Origin: RGIG8597 sp045133795
GTDB lineage: Bacteria > Spirochaetota > GWE2-31-10
Assembly: GCA_045133795.1 (NCBI GenBank)
Contig: JBGUUT010000089.1
Location: forward strand, 1 to 27,220
Length of the DNA stretch: 27,220 nucleotides
Direction of reading: 5' to 3'
In this document: in pieces, positions 7,572 through 14,773 of the stretch
Numbering within the stretch: position 1 is the first letter of the stretch
Layout of the letters: each line of letters begins with the position of its first letter
The notes under the pieces: generated by a model
Told to the model about the DNA's origin: nothing
Database searches by the model: none
Seen by the model: the letters and a program-made list of their open reading frames with translations, nothing else
Made by a program: the position numbers and the translations under genes

Positions 7572-8162
7572 ACTTTCAATCGAATTTTTCCAATCCGGTC
7601 TGACACATAAAATTATCGTATTACAAATAAAATCAATATCATCCTTACAATCATTATTTATCCAATCCAGTATAATTGCCATCATTCCGCTTAGATAAAA
7701 TTTTGCCATATAACTTATAATTTTCTTATCTGTCACACCGTACTTTTTGCACGCCGGTATCCACAATTTTTCAAAAAGAGAATTATAAAAATCTCCTACA
7801 TTAAAAATACCAATATTATCAACGAATACTTTGAAAAAACTTTTATTCTTCAAAACAAATTCCAAATACGGAATCAAATATTGCGGTGAAATAAACATTG
7901 ATTCGTTCATTTCATTTTTTTCTAATTCTTCAATTTTGATTGAATAGCTTTCTAAAAAAGATTTCATAAAATTATCACGAGTCTCATGCAATAATTCATA
8001 AACATTATTGTAATGAGTATAGAAAGTCGAACGATTCACTTTAGCTTTCCTGCAAATTTCAGCAACCGAGATACTGCTGAGATTTTTGCTTTTCAACAAT
8101 TCTAATAAAGCTTCGTTCATTTTCAGCGACGTATTATAAAATTTTGCCTGCGACTTATTCAT
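7569..8162 (-). CDS. TetR/AcrR-family transcriptional regulator
   Basis: A 197-aa regulator with an N-terminal TetR helix-turn-helix, readable as SSISVAEICRKAKVNRSTFY with the following THYNNVYELL, at about 30-60. The C-terminal part, with FVLKNKSFFKVFVDN and YLSGMMAIILDWI, resembles the TetR_C_8 (DhaS-like) ligand or dimer domain. The ATG at 8162 is preferred over the one at 8177 because GGAAG lies 6 nt upstream of it. It converges with the small-protein operon on one terminator and diverges from the cytidine-deaminase operon, so it may control either. The 254-bp gap to the deaminase gene would hold both promoters. The ligand is unknown. Confidence 0.88.
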   Translation of the reverse strand: MNKSQAKFYNTSLKMNEALLELLKSKNLSSISVAEICRKAKVNRSTFYTHYNNVYELLHETRDNFMKSFLESYSIKIEELEKNEMNESMFISPQYLIPYLEFVLKNKSFFKVFVDNIGIFNVGDFYNSLFEKLWIPACKKYGVTDKKIISYMAKFYLSGMMAIILDWINNDCKDDIDFICNTIILCVRPDWKNSIES

Positions 8163-8351
8163 TATTTCTTCCCGCATATCTTTTGACTAAATATTTTACC
8201 TTTACGGTGATTTACTGTTTTACTGACAATACAACAATTTTTTATTTATCACAGCTTAAATATTCTTCGCTGCCCAGATCAGTATTCAATTTTAACATAG
8301 AGACATAAGCATTTAGAATAAAAATAATATTTGTGATATATAAGAGCTTAG

Positions 8352-8405
8352 TTTTTGCCTGCGTCCGAATGAAAAGTTGGGAGCCTGAATGTCTTTAGGC
8401 AAAAA
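8352..8405 (+). promoter_or_regulatory. Leader with mutually exclusive hairpins before the deaminase operon
   Basis: AGGC at 8397-8400 can pair in two ways. In one, TTTTTGCCT (8352-8360) pairs with AGGCAAAAA (8397-8405). In the other, GCCTGAA (8383-8389) pairs with TTTAGGC (8394-8400) around a 4-nt loop. The ribosome binding site follows 16 nt later. Competing stems suggest leader control, but no known riboswitch consensus is recognised. Confidence 0.3.
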
Positions 8406-8431
8406 AAATCGACAATAAGGTAGGAAATAAA

Positions 8432-8836
8432 ATGGAAGAGATTTGGAAAAAAATGTATGAGGAAGCAAAAAAAGTTTTGAAGGAACGACAAATTTCAAAA
8501 TATGTTTTAGTAGGAAGCGTATCTGCTGCTATTTTATCCGGTTCGGGAAAAATCTACACGGGCGTTTGTATCGATACTTGTTCCACATTGGGAATCTGTG
8601 CCGAACGAAATGCAATCTTTAATATGATTACAAACGGTGAACATGAAATAAAAAAAGTAATCGCATTAATACAAGAAGATGACAGATTGATAGAAGGCGG
8701 TGCTCCCTGCGGGGCTTGTCGTGAATTAATGGTTCAGTTAATGCCGGAAAAATATAAAGACATTGAAATAATGTTAGATTACAACGCAAATAAAATAATG
8801 AAACTTGGAGAATTAACTCCGCAATGGTGGATATAA
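8432..8836 (+). CDS. Cytidine-deaminase-family protein (CDA or blasticidin-deaminase type)
   Basis: A 134-aa zinc deaminase with the two CDA motifs: CAERNAIF (Cys56 ligand, Glu58 proton shuttle) and PCGACREL (Cys93 and Cys96 ligands). Length fits tetrameric cytidine deaminases, which convert cytidine or deoxycytidine to uridine forms. The Cys-Ala-Glu form and the short divergent C-terminus also suit the blasticidin-S-deaminase-like branch, so the substrate could be a nucleoside antibiotic. TAGGAA precedes the ATG. It is first in a three-gene operon with an acetyltransferase and an unknown protein, a company more like resistance or detoxification than pyrimidine salvage (inference). The stop overlaps the next start as TAATG. 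Confidence 0.85.
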   Translation: MEEIWKKMYEEAKKVLKERQISKYVLVGSVSAAILSGSGKIYTGVCIDTCSTLGICAERNAIFNMITNGEHEIKKVIALIQEDDRLIEGGAPCGACRELMVQLMPEKYKDIEIMLDYNANKIMKLGELTPQWWI

Positions 8837-9801
8837 TGGCTTACCGATTCGCTTTTTATACAAATGATTATTTTAATCAAATCGAACAAATGATTCTTGA
8901 TTCATACTCATGGGAATATCCTATTTTCGGGCTGAGTCGATTTGAATTTTCAACGTTTCTTCATCCGTATTTTATAGATATGCACAATGTTTGGAATCGT
9001 ACTTGCGGACTTTGGTTTGATGGGAAAAAGCTTGTCGGCTGTGCAATAAACGAAGCAAATGACGAAGGTGACGCATTTTTTCTTTTTGACTGTCAGTCTC
9101 GCAGTGAAGATAAAGAGCTTATCGAAGAAATGATTTTCTTTGCCAAAACAACAATGTCTACCGTTTCTGATGACGGTATCACAAGAAGTGTCACATTACA
9201 CATTCCGCAATGGAACGAAACATTAAAACACATTGCCGAAAAATCAGGCTTTATAAATAATAATTGGGACGATAAATTATTGATTTTACCGTTTAGTGAT
9301 AAAGATTTTCAAGTGAAATTACCCGATGGCTACGTTTTTGTTACCGGCGATGAAGTCCCGGCGTTTTATGCCGCAAATGTTCACATGGCAGCTTTCAACT
9401 ACAGTATAAAAAGTGTTAAAAACGGTGAAAAAGCATTTACCGATTTATGTAATGCTCCACATTACAATCCGAAACTTTCACTTTATATTTTAGATTCTCA
9501 GAAACGCCCGGTAGCTTTTGCAAATATTTGGCATAATGAAAAAATGCCGTATTGCGAACTAGAACCTCTGGGAGTCGCTTGGTGGGAACGCCGCAAAGGC
9601 TTGGCTACGGCGATTTTGTACGAAGCAGCAAATCGAGTAAAAAAATTATTTCCTCAATGCAAAGGAATGACCGGCGGCGACCAGTTTTTTTATAAAAAAA
9701 TCGGTTTTGTTGAAAAAGCAAGATGTGAGCAATACAAGTGGCAAACCGAAATCTATCCGTCGTGGGATAAACGCAGTGAGGGAATAAAATATGAGATATG
9801 A
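8836..9801 (+). CDS. GNAT-family N-acetyltransferase with two GNAT-like halves
   Basis: A 321-aa protein. The C-terminal half (about 175-310) has the acetyl-CoA-binding motif A, LGVAWWERRKGLATAILYEA, containing R-R-K-G-L-A, and a final YKKIGFVEK strand typical of GNAT enzymes. The N-terminal half (about 1-165) repeats the fold weakly (LWFDGKKLVGCAIN) but lacks a recognisable motif A, so it is probably non-catalytic. The frame is open to an ATG at 8824, but the ATG at 8836 overlaps the preceding stop (TAATG) and gives the usual MAYRF-like start. Substrate unknown. It lies between a deaminase-like gene and an unrecognised gene in one operon. Confidence 0.82.
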   Translation: MAYRFAFYTNDYFNQIEQMILDSYSWEYPIFGLSRFEFSTFLHPYFIDMHNVWNRTCGLWFDGKKLVGCAINEANDEGDAFFLFDCQSRSEDKELIEEMIFFAKTTMSTVSDDGITRSVTLHIPQWNETLKHIAEKSGFINNNWDDKLLILPFSDKDFQVKLPDGYVFVTGDEVPAFYAANVHMAAFNYSIKSVKNGEKAFTDLCNAPHYNPKLSLYILDSQKRPVAFANIWHNEKMPYCELEPLGVAWWERRKGLATAILYEAANRVKKLFPQCKGMTGGDQFFYKKIGFVEKARCEQYKWQTEIYPSWDKRSEGIKYEI

Positions 9802-10624
9802 CAAAATGCAAATCAAAATCGGAAACTTTGAAATAACAGAAGTTTGGAACGGAGTATTTTATAAAAAACTGTCCGACTTCCCGAACATCACAGATTGGGA
9901 AATCCGTACAATTCTGGACTTTATGGATTACGAAAAATCTAACGGTCGCCCTATCGAGACAGATGAAATCCAATGTGATAATCCGCAAATTTTGCAAGTT
10001 ATAGAAAATGCTGTCAGTAACAAATCTTATTATCAAAACATTTATCCGCCGAAAAAAATTACGGAATGTACAGCTTGCCCTACACTGAAAGGTTGCATGA
10101 CAAAGTTTGTTTTACACACGGCTTCCGTTGAAAATGCAATAAAAATATTTTCATGCGGGAAATTACTTTCTGCCGTAAATGCAAGGAAACTTCCGGCTTA
10201 TATCTTGGAAGACGAAGCCAGAAATGCAGCCAACGACCCGCAGGATTATTTTGATTATATAATGTTTTCGTGGGGAAACTGCCAAGCCGGCGACCGTTTG
10301 GTTATGGAACGCAAATTCAACCGTTTCCCTGATGAAAAAGATTTAAGCATTGATTTTACACCGGGAGTTCGATTTTATTTTAAATACGACAAAATTATCA
10401 AACATCCCAAAGCTACATTTGACGGAGTTCTTCCTTTAAAGATAAAAGACGAGCTGATTTTGGCAGATTATATTTTTGCCGTTATAATTCCGGAAAGAGA
10501 AAAAAACTCAATTTTGCCTTACATTCCCAAAGATTTAGAAAATAAAGTACACATTATAAAAAATGACTGTCGTGATATTTGGGAATGGACTGAAAAAGTT
10601 TATCATTATCTGGAAAAATTATAG
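9791..10624 (+). CDS. Unrecognised conserved protein, possibly ADP-ribosyltransferase-like
   Basis: A 277-aa cytoplasmic protein, third in the deaminase operon, overlapping the GNAT gene by 11 nt; AGGGA precedes its start. I do not recognise a named family. A cysteine cluster (CTACPTLKGC, about 94-103) may bind a metal. The next segment, FVLHTASVENAIKIFSCGKL followed by LSA, resembles the first strand and helix of ADP-ribosyltransferase-fold enzymes, where a His precedes a helix and a G-x-L-L/x-S turn; later GVRFYFKYD could be another core strand. Related genes are, to my memory, often misnamed as a phosphate-transport ATPase, but no Walker motif is present. Treat the ART reading as a hypothesis. 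Confidence 0.6.
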   Translation: MRYDKMQIKIGNFEITEVWNGVFYKKLSDFPNITDWEIRTILDFMDYEKSNGRPIETDEIQCDNPQILQVIENAVSNKSYYQNIYPPKKITECTACPTLKGCMTKFVLHTASVENAIKIFSCGKLLSAVNARKLPAYILEDEARNAANDPQDYFDYIMFSWGNCQAGDRLVMERKFNRFPDEKDLSIDFTPGVRFYFKYDKIIKHPKATFDGVLPLKIKDELILADYIFAVIIPEREKNSILPYIPKDLENKVHIIKNDCRDIWEWTEKVYHYLEKL

Positions 10625-10627
10625 GTC

Positions 10628-10659
10628 GGACATTTCTTGTCACTTTTGTATGCTATTAT
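10628..10659 (+). promoter_or_regulatory. Palindrome promoter 1 (GGACA-TTTCT-TGTCA with -10 box)
   Basis: The inverted repeat GGACATTTCTTGTCA (10628-10642) is followed after 11 nt by TATTAT (10654-10659). The same layout occurs at 12659, 16126 and 19761. It lies 45 nt before the 181-aa gene. No TTGACA-type -35 box is visible, so the palindrome sits where a -35 element would. Confidence 0.65.
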
Positions 10660-10686
10660 TGCAATGACTGTATTCAGGAGGAAACA

Positions 10687-11232
10687 ATGATTTTTAATCC
10701 TATTTTCACAAACTTATCGAGAACTATGTTCGGTACATTCCCCATTTCCGGTACCGTTATTCCCATTGTCGCCGGAATCGCTTGTTCCTTATTAAAAATG
10801 CACAAAGAAAAATCAGAAAAAGTTCATCTTGTCTTAACCGGTATTCACAATGATACTTTTGACAATTTAGAAAAAACACTGTTTTCCGTAAAAAGTCAAA
10901 TCAATACAATTTTTCAATTTAGTAATGAAAGCTTCAATCTGCAAATACTATGTATTTTACCGGAAGCTTCATGTGGAAAAAATAAACAAAAACAACTTCT
11001 AACTTTTGCCGACAAACTTTCTAAAGAACTTTCATGCAAAGTTCATTTTTTGGAAAAACAATTTTATTACGATGATAATCCGGAAATTACAGCTAATGAA
11101 GTAAATCAAAATCTCAATAAAGATATTACAAATTATATCGGAAATGACTGCTTCTTTGCGATTTCAGACGAAGGTAAAATCCAAATCTACTCGGAATTAA
11201 ATCAATTTCTCTCATCAATATTTGAGAAATAA
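10687..11232 (+). CDS. Hypothetical protein with N-terminal hydrophobic segment
   Basis: A 181-aa protein of unrecognised family. Residues about 12-38 (TMFGTFPISGTVIPIVAGIA) form one hydrophobic stretch that may anchor it in the membrane, with the rest cytoplasmic. The remainder looks like an alpha/beta domain, with strands such as KVHLVLTGI, LQILCILPEA and DCFFAISDEGKIQIY, but no catalytic motif is evident. A strong AGGAGG lies 6 nt before the ATG. It is a single-gene unit under palindrome promoter 1 and shares this promoter type with other members of the region, so it probably belongs to the same regulon. Function unknown. Confidence 0.75.
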   Translation: MIFNPIFTNLSRTMFGTFPISGTVIPIVAGIACSLLKMHKEKSEKVHLVLTGIHNDTFDNLEKTLFSVKSQINTIFQFSNESFNLQILCILPEASCGKNKQKQLLTFADKLSKELSCKVHFLEKQFYYDDNPEITANEVNQNLNKDITNYIGNDCFFAISDEGKIQIYSELNQFLSSIFEK

Positions 11233-11246
11233 TTTTCTTAATATTT

Positions 11247-11540
11247 CTAAAGCTTACTCTGAATCAAATTAATTATTTCCAATTTTATTTGATCTCTGTC
11301 TACATCCGGCATTTGAAATAAAGATGCCGGAGCAATATTTAAAGCTTTTGCTATTTTGAAAATTGTAGTAATTGTGGGAATTTTTTGATGTGATTCTACC
11401 ATTGCAAGGTATCCTTGAGAGATTCCGGCTTCAAGTGCCAAATCCATTTGGCTCATTTTTCGTAAAATTCGCTCTTGCTGAATCCTTGAAGCTACATCTA
11501 ATTCTTGTTTGGTAATATCGTCATTTAAGTTTATATCCAT
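11247..11540 (-). CDS. XRE-family helix-turn-helix regulator
   Basis: A 97-aa protein with a Cro/CI helix-turn-helix: RILRKMSQMDLALEAGISQG followed by YLAMVESHQKIPTITTIFKI, then AKALNIAPASLF. The DNA-binding fold takes up most of the protein and a short C-terminal helix may dimerise. The frame opens at a TTG (11579), but the ATG at 11540 starts just before a natural N-terminus, MDINLNDD, and avoids an unlikely hydrophobic leader. No strong ribosome site is seen at either. It is divergent from the WYL gene, and the shared 108-bp gap carries direct repeats and a palindrome, so mutual or autoregulation is likely. Confidence 0.85.
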   Translation of the reverse strand: MDINLNDDITKQELDVASRIQQERILRKMSQMDLALEAGISQGYLAMVESHQKIPTITTIFKIAKALNIAPASLFQMPDVDRDQIKLEIINLIQSKL

Positions 11541-11564
11541 TTCTATAATATAAAATGTAGCAAG

Positions 11565-11595
11565 GATAACAACAAACAACTAAAGATAACAACAA
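11565..11595. promoter_or_regulatory. Two direct repeats GATAACAACAA, candidate operator
   Basis: GATAACAACAA occurs exactly at 11565-11575 and 11585-11595, 20 bp apart start to start, or about two helical turns. This places two identical sites on one DNA face in the divergent gap between the XRE and WYL genes. It is a candidate binding site for the XRE protein. Confidence 0.5.
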
Positions 11596-11612
11596 TTAAC
11601 ATCTTTAGAAAT

Positions 11613-11629
11613 ATATGCTATAAGCATAT
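11613..11629 (+). promoter_or_regulatory. Palindrome over the -10 box of the WYL gene
   Basis: ATATGCT-ATA-AGCATAT is a perfect 17-bp palindrome with an extended -10 (TGCTATAAG) at its centre, 20 nt upstream of the WYL start. A protein bound here would repress the gene. WYL regulators such as BrxR and CapW repress their own promoters through palindromes, so autorepression is plausible. Confidence 0.5.
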
Positions 11630-11648
11630 TTTAATAAGAGGTTTTATC

Positions 11649-12647
11649 ATGAATGAAAAAAGTTCACATAACATTAAACTTAATAAAGTTCAAAATCGTC
11701 GTTTAATTTACATTGATAATGAAATCAGAAACGGAAAATATCCAAACAAAAAAACACTGGCTGAATATTTCGAAGTGTCTACCAGAACAATTCAGCGAGA
11801 TATTGATTTTATGAGATTAGAATATCTTTTACCTATAGAATTCGATTACCGTAAAAATGGTTTTTACTATACAGAAGCCAATACTTTTATTAAAGTTTTT
11901 GCCCTGACGGAAGGCGAACTTTTCTCGCTGGCACTTTTCGACCAACTTTTGGAACAATACAAAAACACACCGTTGGAAAATAATCTCAAAAATATCTTTT
12001 CAAAAATCATCAACAACTTACCTGAAAATATAACGGTAGATTCTACATTTTTCGGGAATCAAACAACTTTTATTCCTGACCAAATGGGAATAATCGATCC
12101 AAAAAACTTTGAAACTATTTTTTCGGCATTAAAAAATCGTCACATATTAGAATATGAGTATCGACCGTTGCAAAAAACAACATGGATGACTCGACGATTA
12201 AATCCACTTCATGCCGTATGTCAAAAAGGCAACTGGTACATCATAGGTTGGTGCCATACAAAACAAGACATCCGTATTTTCAATTTCAGCAGAATGAAAA
12301 ATACAATAGAAACAAAAGAAAATTTTGAAATCCCGGATGGTTTCAGTGCAGATAAATATTTTGATAAAGAAATCGGCGTTTGGCTTACAACTCGTAAAAA
12401 ACTTACGGTCGAACTTTTAATATCACCTGAAATCGGAACTTTTGCCCTTGAACACAATTGGAATGCAAATCAAAAAATCGAGCAACGTGAAGACGGAAGT
12501 GTCTGGGTAAGTTTTGAAACAACGCAACTTCAAGAAGTCAAACGCTGGGTACTAGGACAAGGTAAAACGGCAAAAGTTCTAAACCCGCCGGAATTGATTG
12601 AACAAATAAAAAATGAAATCAAAGAAGTCGCCAAATTTTATGAATAA
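11649..12647 (+). CDS. WYL-domain transcriptional regulator (intact copy)
   Basis: A 332-aa regulator. The N-terminal DeoR-like winged helix-turn-helix (about 15-75) includes KTLAEYFEVSTRTIQRDIDF. The WYL domain (about 160-235) runs from HILEYEYRPLQKTTWMTRRL through NPLHAVCQKGNWYIIGW to IRIFNFSRM, and a WCX C-terminal extension (about 255-330) includes GVWLTTRKKLTVELLISPEI. WYL proteins sense nucleic-acid or nucleotide ligands and often govern defence or DNA-stress loci. AGAGG precedes the ATG. It is about 70% identical by eye, in the WYL part, to the broken copy at 16250. It sits immediately upstream of a palindrome promoter and is the best candidate for binding that motif. Confidence 0.92.
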   Translation: MNEKSSHNIKLNKVQNRRLIYIDNEIRNGKYPNKKTLAEYFEVSTRTIQRDIDFMRLEYLLPIEFDYRKNGFYYTEANTFIKVFALTEGELFSLALFDQLLEQYKNTPLENNLKNIFSKIINNLPENITVDSTFFGNQTTFIPDQMGIIDPKNFETIFSALKNRHILEYEYRPLQKTTWMTRRLNPLHAVCQKGNWYIIGWCHTKQDIRIFNFSRMKNTIETKENFEIPDGFSADKYFDKEIGVWLTTRKKLTVELLISPEIGTFALEHNWNANQKIEQREDGSVWVSFETTQLQEVKRWVLGQGKTAKVLNPPELIEQIKNEIKEVAKFYE

Positions 12648-12658
12648 TTTTCATGCAG

Positions 12659-12690
12659 TGACATTTCTTGTCATACCAATTTATTAAAAT
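12659..12690 (+). promoter_or_regulatory. Palindrome promoter 2 (TGACA-TTTCT-TGTCA with -10 box)
   Basis: TGACATTTCTTGTCA (12659-12673), 11 nt, then TAAAAT (12685-12690), 25 nt before the start of the next gene. The 19-bp core GCAGTGACATTTCTTGTCA is identical to that in the site at 19761. It drives the operon 12715-15886. Confidence 0.7.
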
Positions 12691-12714
12691 CGGGGCATAA
12701 ATAAGGAGGAATAA

Positions 12715-12993
12715 ATGGGAAAAATCGGAGATTGGTTTTTTGAAAAGTTTTTGACATTACTTTTGTCCGGCGGTTCGATGATTTTAAACTCAAAACTGGT
12801 CAGAACTAAACTGGGCGAAAAAATTACGGAGGCAATTCAACAGGAAATAGGATTTGATTCGAACATTTCGGTAACATTCAGTGAACTGAAAATCGAAAGC
12901 CATTACGGCTGGCGTGACCTTAGCTTCAAAGGTAATTTTGTAATCAATGACGCAGATATAAAAAACTTAATTAAAAATAAAAAAGGAGAATAA
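12715..12993 (+). CDS. Small hypothetical protein, first gene of the palindrome-driven operon
   Basis: A 92-aa protein of unrecognised family. Residues 5-25 (GDWFFEKFLTLLLSGGSMIL) form an amphipathic or membrane-associated helix, followed by a soluble domain with mixed strands (SNISVTFSELKIES, WRDLSFKGNFVIN). It has a strong AAGGAGG site. It is 3 bp from the next gene and starts the operon that also holds the hydrolase-like membrane protein and the glycine-zipper protein. Function unknown; a membrane-surface role is suggested only by the helix and the neighbours. Confidence 0.75.
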   Translation: MGKIGDWFFEKFLTLLLSGGSMILNSKLVRTKLGEKITEAIQQEIGFDSNISVTFSELKIESHYGWRDLSFKGNFVINDADIKNLIKNKKGE

Positions 12994-12996
12994 AAA

Positions 12997-13230
12997 ATGG
13001 CAAACGAAAATGATTTAAAAAATGCAAAATTAGAAGATATAGAATCAAATAATGAGTTCGTTAGTTTTGATGAACTTGAAAAAAAATTAGAAGAACAATT
13101 AGATACGGAATTATCTGATTTATCTTTTTTAGAAGAAGAAAAAGATAAAATCGGAAATCCTGACAATCTTGGGAAATGTTATACAATCTTTGTTGTTGCT
13201 AAAAAAGGAGCACATTATGAAAAAAATTGA
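12997..13230 (+). CDS. Short acidic protein, probably the truncated N-terminus of a larger family
   Basis: A 77-aa reading frame with AAAGGAG upstream. The first ~58 residues are acidic and helical (FDELEKKLEEQL, LSFLEEEKDKIGNPDNLG). As I recall, EEKxKIGxPxxLGN is the conserved N-terminal signature of a longer Firmicutes and spirochaete family whose next residues are a V-I/V-x-x-x-VWEQF-type motif. Here the frame leaves that path at the GGG of LGK: shifting by one base gives GNVIQSL, which fits the family. It then runs into the ribosome site of the next gene. I read it as a frameshifted, truncated relic, though a functional short protein is not excluded. Confidence 0.5.
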   Translation: MANENDLKNAKLEDIESNNEFVSFDELEKKLEEQLDTELSDLSFLEEEKDKIGNPDNLGKCYTIFVVAKKGAHYEKN

Positions 13231-14512
13231 AAAAACTGAGGAAAATAAGTCTATTTTATTAAACAAGAAAAACCACTGTGATAGATATGATATTCTTTTA
13301 GCATTAGGGGCAGGTGCAATAGGCGGACTTATTGATATTTTCTTAGTTGGTACTCCAAATCAAAGTTTATTAGGAAATTGGACAGATAAACAAGTTGAAA
13401 ATGTTGTAATGAAATTTGCTAAATATCAAGGGTGGAGTCCTAGAGAAAGTAAAGAAAAATCTGTTGCAAGTGCTATTGGTTTTTTAGAGAAAAAATTCAA
13501 AATAAATTATGATCAAAGAAGTTCAACTGATGTAAATAATCTATTTAAAATGGGAACAAAGAATCATCATATGAAATCTTTAGCTCATTCTCCAAGCATT
13601 GTAGGTTTGTTCTTTTCTATTTTGAATCAATTCACATCAACATCATCTTTTATATCGAATGGTCAATTAATTACAATAAAAACTGAAACGTTCGAATTAG
13701 AGGGAGGAAATTTACCTGCAAAAATCTTTTGTGGCTTTTCAAATTGGCTTGGACATTTAATGTCAGATCTTGCTGGAAGTTCTGGTAGTCAGAACAGAGG
13801 AACTGGAATTGTTATTCCTTTTTTTGAACTCTTTGGATTATGTAATTTTGGTAGTTTTGAAATTGGAAAAGATAGACAAAATCTTGCAACTCTAGCAACT
13901 AGGGTTTTTCAAGAAGGTTATGATTTTAGACATGGTATTACTATGAGTATACCTGTATTTATAACTGAATTAATTATCAAATTAACATGGTATATAAAAG
14001 AAATATATTGCAATAAAAAAACAATAAGAGAATGCTTTCCAAGTTATAAGCATCAAGATTTGCGTTTTATGTTATTAATAGGACATGGAACTCTATGTGT
14101 TATAGACTCCATTGATGCTGGAATAAAATCCAATGGGAATGCTCTAAATTTTTGTTTAAGATTAAACTTGATTGCTTGGTACAGGTTGTTTTATTTGGTA
14201 ATCAAAGAAATTTGTATTCAACTTGGACTAGCAGCGGATTTTGAAGCATACATTGAATCATGGAAGTGTATAAATGAAGAATTAGAAAGATATTATTCTG
14301 AATTAGAAAAAATTGATTTAGAACGCTATAAAACAGAAACTGAACAGTATAATAAATTTTATTTGGAAATTAGAAACTCAAAAACAGAAAAGGAACTAAA
14401 TTCAATTTTACACAAAAATTTGGATTTGCTTGGAATAGAGAATCCTTATGAGAGTTCTTTTGATTCTTTTATGAAGAATAAATCTAAGGAAAATACGTTA
14501 AGGTTTAAGTGA
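13217..14512 (+). CDS. Predicted membrane-bound metal-dependent hydrolase-like protein
   Basis: A 431-aa protein, with conserved relatives I recall as unnamed hypotheticals in Firmicutes. The motifs resemble the YdjM/DUF457 membrane hydrolases: Asp40 after a glycine-rich hydrophobic helix (LALGAGAIGGLIDIFLVG), then NHHMKSLAHSP (His117, His118, His124, Ser125) like HRGxTHS, and NWLGHLMSDLAG (His180, Asp184) like the family's HLxxD helix. Further hydrophobic helices lie near 126-140, 230-250 and 310-345, and the C-terminus (about 350-420) is a charged coiled coil. Metal-dependent cleavage of a lipid or phospho-ester at the inner membrane is a reasonable guess. AAGGAG fixes the start at 13217. 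Its composition is visibly more AT-rich than the housekeeping genes. Confidence 0.7.
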   Translation: MKKIEKTEENKSILLNKKNHCDRYDILLALGAGAIGGLIDIFLVGTPNQSLLGNWTDKQVENVVMKFAKYQGWSPRESKEKSVASAIGFLEKKFKINYDQRSSTDVNNLFKMGTKNHHMKSLAHSPSIVGLFFSILNQFTSTSSFISNGQLITIKTETFELEGGNLPAKIFCGFSNWLGHLMSDLAGSSGSQNRGTGIVIPFFELFGLCNFGSFEIGKDRQNLATLATRVFQEGYDFRHGITMSIPVFITELIIKLTWYIKEIYCNKKTIRECFPSYKHQDLRFMLLIGHGTLCVIDSIDAGIKSNGNALNFCLRLNLIAWYRLFYLVIKEICIQLGLAADFEAYIESWKCINEELERYYSELEKIDLERYKTETEQYNKFYLEIRNSKTEKELNSILHKNLDLLGIENPYESSFDSFMKNKSKENTLRFK

Positions 14513-14760
14513 TGTTTAAATGTACAGAATGTGGAGAATGTTGTAGAAATTTGCCCAATATACCAGAATTTAAAAATCTGCATAATGGAAACGGGATTTG
14601 TAATTTTTTAGACAAAAATATTTGTACAATATATAAAAAAAGACCTAAACTTTGTCGTGTTGATGAATGTTATGAACTTTTTAAAGACGTGGTAAGTTAT
14701 GAAGAATATCTTCATCTCAATTATATGTCTTGTAAAATTTTACAAGAAAAAAAGGCATAA
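14512..14760 (+). CDS. YkgJ-family CxxCxxCC protein
   Basis: An 82-aa protein beginning with CTECGECC (Cys4, Cys7, Cys10, Cys11), with further cysteines at 30, 38, 48, 53 and 73. This is the zinc- or iron-chelating CxxCxxCC (YkgJ) family, found in Fe-S or metal-binding proteins of unclear role. It lacks other domains. The ATG at 14512 overlaps the preceding TGA as TGATG, so it is translationally coupled to the hydrolase-like gene; a GTG three bases earlier is less likely. Coupling suggests it assembles metal into, or works with, that protein (inference). Confidence 0.75.
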   Translation: MFKCTECGECCRNLPNIPEFKNLHNGNGICNFLDKNICTIYKKRPKLCRVDECYELFKDVVSYEEYLHLNYMSCKILQEKKA

Positions 14761-14773
14761 GGAGGTTTTATAA

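Noticed and set aside
9605..10036. 143-aa minus-strand frame
   Set aside because: Antisense to two well-supported genes, with Cys/Phe-rich composition and no ribosome site.
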